Source of the DNA: Pogostemon cablin
Lineage: Eukaryota; Streptophyta; Magnoliopsida; Lamiales; Lamiaceae
Length of the DNA stretch: 64,000 nucleotides
Direction of reading: 5' to 3'
Assembly: GCA_023678885.1 (NCBI GenBank)
Contig: CM042987.1
Coordinates: forward strand, 28,358,927-28,422,926
The notes under the pieces were generated by a model, which did no database searches, was not told the origin of the DNA, and saw only the letters and a list, made by a program, of their open reading frames with translations. Within the stretch, counting starts at the first letter, position 1; each line of letters opens with the position of its first letter. Below are positions 58,082 to 64,000 of the stretch, in pieces. A program made the position numbers and the translations under genes.

Positions 58082-58337
58082 GAGGCTTGAGTCTTTAAAA
58101 TTTAGTATTATGGATAAGGGTACATTATATTATTCTAAAGAGTATACACTTTAATTAATAAGGGTACACCATTTTGTTATAAAGGGCATACACTTTTCAT
58201 TAATATTTTTTATTTTTCTTCAGAAAATAAAGGATACACATCTTTATACTAAATAGTATACAATTTAACACAAAATTTTAAAGACACACGGAGTGTGCTT
58301 CCATGCGTCCGGGTGCACACAAGTTTTTGCCTAATAT
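58082..58337. repeat. GTGCACC-type repeat, copy 4
   Basis: GAGGCTTGAGTCTTTAAAAT at the left; AAGACACACGGAGTGTGC and GGGTGCACACAAGTTTTTGCC at the right. Close to the third unit of 37130-37790. Confidence 0.65.
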
Positions 58338-58755
58338 TTGTGTATGACAAACTAAATAAGGAGTGGTAATTATACAATAAACTATTTTATTAACAATTTA
58401 TAATATGAATAATGTGAAATTATTATTTTTAATGAAAAGTAATAAAATCTTTACTAAATTGATCACCATAAAACATTCTCATAAAACAATTTTATATAAG
58501 TGTTGCTCGTGTAAACTTCATATACTCTCTCTGTTCTCCAGAAAATATAAATTTGCTTTTTCTTATTGATTAAAAAGTATTATTATTTAATATGTAGTGG
58601 ATAGTTGTATTAATGGGGTACGTGGATCCCATGTATTAATTGTAAGCAAAGACTAGAATATAATTGTCTTACCAATTCCAAAATGTACAACCTCCTTCCT
58701 TCACCTTCAGTGTGTGTTTTTCTCTTTTTTATTTTTTATTTTTTATTTATTTAAT

Positions 58756-58999
58756 TTTAGGGATATAATTATAATTTTACCGTTGTGGTTTAGGGTATAA
58801 TTTATTCCCAGGGTTTAGGGTATAATTGTAATTTTACCCTTGTGATTTAGAGTATAATTTATCCCTAGGGTTTAGGGTTTAGGGTATAATTATAATTTTA
58901 CCATTGTAGTTTAGGGTATAATTTATCCCTAGGGTTTAATTATAATTTTACCCTTGTGGTTTAGGTTATAATTTATCCCTAGGGTTTAGGGTATAATAG
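58756..58999 (+). repeat. Minisatellite with telomere-type TTTAGGG motifs
   Basis: About four units of 50-64 bp, each of the form TTTAGGGTATAATTATAATT, TTACCCTTGTGGTTTAGGG and TATAATTTATCCCTAGGG. One unit has TTTAGGGTTTAGGG, the plant telomere repeat. Point changes separate the units. Confidence 0.85.
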
Positions 59000-59382
59000 T
59001 CATTTAAATAAAATAAATTTAAAAATAAAATAAAAAATAACATTAATAAAGGAGTATGAATTAATTAAGAAGAGTGAGAATCAAGGATATATCAATTAAA
59101 TTGGTACCTATAGTTATACCCTAGTCCCTCTCTTAATTGTATTAGTGATTTACTATGTGGGTTCCATGTGTAACAGGACAAAATGAGTATTGGGTGCGGA
59201 TGGCTAAAATAACAAAATATTGCTTTTGGTAAAGTAAGAGCAATTCCAAAAGCTCTTCATTAATAATAAAATGAAGGGATTCTATAGGTTTTAAATTTTA
59301 TTTTGGTAACATCCTTCAGCACTCTTTAAATTTTATTCTTTATTTGTTCAATATTCCATATTTATTTATTTACATATTAATA

Positions 59383-59471
59383 CTCTCTCCGTTCCATTGA
59401 AACGTATGTGCTTCTTTTTATAAATGTACGCGTACAAAGGAAACGCGTACATTTCAATGGGACGGAGAGAG
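59383..59471. mobile_element. Hairpin Stowaway-like MITE, about 89 bp
   Basis: CTCTCTCCGTTCCATTGAAA and TTTCAATGGGACGGAGAGAG are perfectly inverted, TA on both sides; the inner arms contain ACGTATGTGCTT and AAACGCGTACAT. It belongs with 23135 and 26153. Confidence 0.92.
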
Positions 59472-61394
59472 TATTTAATTCATCCAATCATATAATTATG
59501 TTATAATTTATTAAAATTTTTAATTGCCCCTTTTCATAGATTTCCATAAAATTAGTATAGGGAATTGCAAACTAATTAATGAATTTAATTTTAGAGAGTT
59601 TTGTTGGCTCTTTTAAATTTAGAATGTGAAACAAAAATATTAAACTCAAAATTATAATAAAGACTTTTTTGAATTGAATTTTTTGTGCTTTAATATTTAA
59701 ATTAACATATTGCTTTAGGAAGTAATATTATCATGGTAATAATAAATTATAGTATCATAATATCATATTCTAAGGGGGCTCGAAATTGATTTAAAACATT
59801 TCAAAATCATTAAATTAAAATATTAAGGCATTATTAGATACTTAATTATATAAATAAATAAATCGCATCTAATTTGAAAAAAAAAAGAAGTTATTATCGC
59901 GTAATTATTTAATACTAGTCACTATGTACATATACACATCATGACTTACTAACATGTTTGAATGCATCTGTATACATATAGATACAGTATATTGATAGAT
60001 AAAGATAAGATGAGAACTTACATTTGCACGTAGTAATGTGTGAGAGAGTGTGAGAGAGAAAGAGAGTTATGGCAGGCGTAAATTTAGAAGCATAGTGGGA
60101 AAGCATCTCCAACAGCTAGAGTAGAAGCCCACAGCCAGCGAAGCAAAACAAACGCCCCCTTAGTAAATTTATTTTTTTTATTACTTCATTCTAAGATAAG
60201 CAACCAGACATATATAATTTATTTATTTATTTATTTATATATATATAAAGTGAAGTGAAAAAACAATTATATTATATTATATTATATTATATACGCTATA
60301 TATATATATATATATATACTACTCCATTTTTATAGAGAGAGAAGAATGTGGATAGTCTTGTTTTCATCATCAATTAAGTACCATTCACCTCATGGAAGTG
60401 TAGACAAATATTAGAGGTACCCTTTGATGTTTACCTAACCTTACTTCTCCATCCCTCATTCTCTTTTTAATTTACTAAAATGCCCTTCATTTTTATTTAT
60501 TTTTTTCTTTTTGACTATACATTATCATTGTAATTATTTTCATTTTAGATTTTGTTACGGAGAATTAATAATGAATGAATGTTTACAAGTGTCCTGCGAA
60601 ACGGTATTTACGTGAGACGTATTGAATTATGAATGTTATATAGATAAAATATGTTTAATGGTAATTAAAGTATAATATTTTTTAAAAATATAATGTATTA
60701 AAATATGATTTTAGAATATTATAATATAATTTATTATAAATATATTTTAACTATCAATAAACATATTTTACTTATATAATAAATATATTTTAATAATTAA
60801 CCTATTTTAATAATGGATGAATTCGTGTTACTACCGGTCTCAAATATAACGATTGCATTCATTAGGGCCTCGGAGGCTATGTAATTTTATTTGTGATAAT
60901 AATAAATGTCCAATTAATTAAACTAGGTTTCTTATCTAAGTTGTACACGTAATTAGCGAGGGTAAGAATTTGGTTTTTATTTCACACTACATGTGGAAAT
61001 GATTTTTGTGATTTTCGGTATTTAATGGCTTATTGATTGATGGGGTCCACCCTTTTTTCCATTATTATGAGATGGTCCATTTTTATGTAGTTTTCTCTTA
61101 AATAGAAAATAAAAAAAATAAAATTTTGTCCCCTTAGACAATTTGAGTGATCACAATCTATTTGAATATTAATCACACGCAATCTTCTCTTATTTTATAA
61201 TTGTGTTTCGGCGGTGAAATTTCTATCCAATCATTTACTTTATTTTATGAGGATCGTATTCATGTATGTTTACGTCTTCATCTTTCAAATTTTTATTGAG
61301 TTAATATAGTATCATCATTTATTTACCACATTAATTTTTTTTAAAAAATTAATTATACTTGTCACACCATCTCACGTGAAACTTTTTTATGTTA

Positions 61395-61549
61395 GCAAAA
61401 ATTTGTATGCAACCGTCTCATTAATGACTATCGAGAAATGGATAAGAAGTGATAATCTTATAATGAAAAATAATATTCAATTAATGAAAAGTGATAACAA
61501 TACTGTGAACAATTTAATTAACAATTCATAATATAAATGAAAAATGATA
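61395..61549. mobile_element. GAGACCGTCTCACG MITE, copy 7, left part
   Basis: TTTGTATGCAACCGTCTCATT, GTGATAATC and ATGAAAAGTGATAAC motifs; cut off at 61549 by a Stowaway. Confidence 0.5.
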
Positions 61550-61712
61550 CTCCCTCCGTCCCGAGCAAAGGTCTTCATTTATTTTAGTGTGTAGATTAAA
61601 AAATATTATTATTTTATGTATAGTGGGTAGTTGTATTAGTGGTGAGTAGTGGATCATATGTGGGCCATTTTACTAAAAGAGGAAAATATTGACCTTTGAA
61701 TGAGACGCTTAA
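61550..61712. mobile_element. Stowaway-type MITE, right end damaged
   Basis: CTCCCTCCGTCCCGAGCAAAG at the left and TTGACCTTTGAATGAGACG at the right; the terminal GGAGGGAG is lost. The GTAGTGGGTAGTTGTATTAG core is typical. Confidence 0.75.
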
Positions 61713-61718
61713 TATAGT

Positions 61719-61832
61719 AAAACACTCCCACATTTGGAGTGTCACACCATATACTCGGGGTAGGCATCCCCACACTTGGAGTGATACCCCCACACTCGGG
61801 GTGGCACTCCTCACACTTGAGTGTTTTAAGTG
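61719..61832. repeat. GC-richer palindromic repeat, possible MITE
   Basis: AAAACACTCCCACATTTGGAG and CACACTTGAGTGTTTT are inverted. Between them CACACTYGGGG and its inverse CCCCACACTTGGAG recur four times, so the whole of about 114 bp can fold on itself. Chance open frames run across it on both strands. Confidence 0.6.
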
Positions 61833-62160
61833 TTTTATTAATTTTGAATTTTATCCAAACGTCACACAATCTTACATCAACTCACAATGACAGTAACATA
61901 TCATGAGCAATTTGATTTGAATTAAAGATATTCACATCTTCATTTGCCTTCTCGGCTAACACATTGCCATATTTGGCTTTATTTTCTTTATTTCTCAAAG
62001 AGTTCAACAACTCGATAAGCATTTAATTAGTGCCACAATAACATTGCAAAGTGCATTATATATGCCACTAAAAATGAATTTCTGAACAATAATTTATCCT
62101 TATAAAATCCAATGATCTCGGATCCAACATCTCTTTAAATATTCGTTACGTACGTTTCGC

Positions 62161-62373
62161 CTCCTATAAATTATTTAGGTCTTCTCCTCTGTGTCAGAAC
62201 CATGAATGGTCTCGACATCCCCATTGGAGGATACATCCTTTGGGAATCAAACCCAACGGGATTCACATTTACTCTTTGGGAATCAGTCCCAACAAGTCCC
62301 CATTGATATTGGAGGTTTCACCAACTTTGGGATGATGCTCTGTCAATATTCATATCTCTATTCATATTGTGAT
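62161..62373. other. Unidentified GC-neutral segment with an internal duplication
   Basis: CCCCATTGGAGG and CCCCATTGATATTGGAGG bracket two copies of TTTGGGAATCA(A/G)ACCCAAC-like sequence. A 63-codon plus-strand frame contains FGNQTQ and FGNQSQ. Not recognised. Confidence 0.35.
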
Positions 62374-63267
62374 TGTAGGTGCAGGGGATACAAATGAATT
62401 TTACGCCTTGCGATCGTTGGGGAAAATGGAGTTTGCACCAAACAATCCTTTTACAATATGAATACTTAAAAGTAAATACAAGAAATGAAGAAACAAGTAA
62501 AGTCATCAAATCTTATCTTTAGATCTTAATCTGGATTTGGATCTAACGCGGGATTTGGATCTTCAAACGGAACTGACGCGGGAACTGGATCTGGATCTTG
62601 AAACGAGTCGAGATTGTATCTCTTCCTGCAAGACGTAAAACGCCCCGATAGTGCTCCGGTTCTTGGCGCAACGACCCCAAAGGTAAAATAGTTCTTCGTT
62701 TTCGGCGAAGTAGCACCGCTATCGCAGGAACTCCAGCAAACTAGAGAGGATGGAGAACTGAATTGTCTAGACTATGCACTATGCAAGTGTATGCAGAGGT
62801 GCTCGTTTGTGGTTTGTTGTTATGCATTGTGAATGACCCTACTTATAGGCGTACCATTCCACTCAGTCATAATGGTGATTGCATGATTTACGATGTATTA
62901 ATTGTTGATGGCGTAATTTCTTCTAATCAGCGATTATGACGAATTAATTGATGATTGCGTGATTTCTTCTAATCAGCAACTATGGAGGATTACTGCGTCC
63001 AGATTCAACGAACATACTCCAGGTTCAACGAATCTTTACATACACGTGATTCGTCTTCATGGCTTGACCAACGTTTGAGGATTTCTCTCTCACATGGAAT
63101 AATAATTTCGTATTAATCCTCATTACGCTTCATATAACCTCTCCAATAGATGAGTCAAATCACACTTAATCACTACACTCATTTAATTGATGATTAATTT
63201 AGCAATTAACCCTTACTAACTAATTAAATTTAATTAATGTAATTAATCAATTTAATTAATTCCTACA
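62374..63267 (-). mobile_element. Copia-like LTR, probably solo, 894 bp
   Basis: On the minus strand it starts TGTAGGAATTAATT and ends CCCCTGCACCTACA, so the ends are TGTAGG..CCTACA. AGGAGTAAGAGAGTAT on the minus strand just before the start could be a polypurine tract. No primer site or target duplication was found (flanks GTGAT and ATACT). Its composition and layout resemble the copia LTR at 13006. Confidence 0.55.
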
Positions 63268-64000
63268 ATACTCTCTTACTCCTAGGATTAACGTAGTATT
63301 AATTTAAAATTGAGAATATATTAATGCGATGTTTTTATTTTTTAGTGGTGCTAGTTAGAGTCGCATAAAAACAAAAACTGTAGAGATAATAAAAGTATAT
63401 AATATTATTTTTCTCTCTTTGTTTGGAAAGCGGATAATATTTTTATTTTCTACCGTGGAAGAAAGAGTATTCGACGATTTTTCTTTTTTACCGTGGAAGA
63501 AAGTGTAGTGGAGGCTAAGGGTCACTCACTAGGAGGTACACAAAAAAATGCATAATTGCTATAAACTACATGACTCAAAGCACTATTACTCATAACTACA
63601 CAATTATGATTGTGATACCATAAGTACCCCTATGTATTTGCATAATTGTTCTGCACAATTTGATTCTGCATAATTTGGTTCTGCACAATTATTCTGCACA
63701 ATTTTATTTTTGCACATTTTGTTTGCACATTTTAAATTCCGGCAGCAGGTGAGGCAGCTAGCGGCGGTCAACGCCGGTCAATGGTCGGTCAATGGCCAGT
63801 CAATGTCGGTCAATGCCGGTGGGTGGGTGAGGGGTAGGGTTGTTGGTTTAAAAGTGTATGGAGATAAGATTATATTTGATATTTTACTTTAATATTTTGT
63901 ACGTGAGAGTAATTATTTAAATTCCATATATCTAATAATAAATATGTTTAAAAGAGTGTATCTGAGAGTAATAAACCCTTTAAAATTGAGATTATATTAA
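63268..64000. other. Intergenic, nothing certain
   Basis: Short direct repeats are visible: CTACCGTGGAAGAAAG twice near 63455-63505, CTGCACAATT and TTTTGCACA units at 63650-63740, and GGTCAATG units at 63766-63815. The 60-codon frame at 63710-63892 crosses the last of these and has no domain. Confidence 0.5.

Larger units (their letters stand above)
59000..62160. other. Intergenic, small MITEs only
   Basis: AT-rich. GAGCAATTCCAAAAGCTC at about 59239 may be one end of a PIF- or hAT-type MITE. A short ATATT tandem run and (TA)n lie at about 60265-60320. A decayed AGTATGTTTA-type MITE may lie at 60590-60845. No gene seen. Confidence 0.45.

Overview
This window is eukaryotic plant DNA, most likely a repeat-rich intergenic region of a dicot; an asterid or Lamiales source is only a weak impression. 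It is very AT-rich and has long (TA)n and (ATT)n tracts. It also has many Stowaway-type MITEs with CTCCCTCCGTCC termini and TA target duplications, Ty1/copia and Ty3/gypsy LTR elements with plant tRNA primer sites, and a degraded LINE. I found no convincing intact host gene. Almost every open reading frame is transposon-derived or chance sequence, and no tRNA, CRISPR or operon-like feature is supported.

Layout: 1-578 is a truncated Athila-like LTR abutting the 3' end of a LINE (579-1718). From 1.7 to 13 kb there are MITE families and simple repeats. A copia solo LTR (13006-14207) adjoins a 55-bp minisatellite, followed by an Athila-like solo LTR (15141-16671) and a copia RT relic split by a MITE (17.7-18.2 kb). 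From 19.7 to 22.3 kb is a dense array of a TTATCACTTTT motif with terminally inverted MITEs of the same family. A 2.7-kb chromovirus-like solo LTR (25214-27938) sits inside another such MITE. At 30164-30322 there is a retroposed 5S rRNA sequence with a poly(A) tail and target duplications. At 32.07-35.98 kb a MITE holds a small non-autonomous copia element, which holds an Athila-like solo LTR. The largest structure is a copia element on the minus strand (41537-56271, target duplication GTTTT) that has received a 6.8-kb non-autonomous Athila-like element (45988-52812, target duplication AGCAT) in the codons of its Gag zinc knuckle. From 56.3 kb to the end there are simple repeats, MITEs, a telomere-motif minisatellite and one more copia-like LTR.

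The parts form a layered record of insertions rather than a working gene set. Where both ends are visible, target duplications allow the order of events to be read. Observations that go beyond routine annotation are the 5S retroposon, a possible captured host exon in the leader of the young copia element, the mismatch in LTR divergence between the nested and the host element, and two three-level nests whose interrupted MITEs rejoin cleanly. All family names rest on motifs read by eye; no database search was possible.
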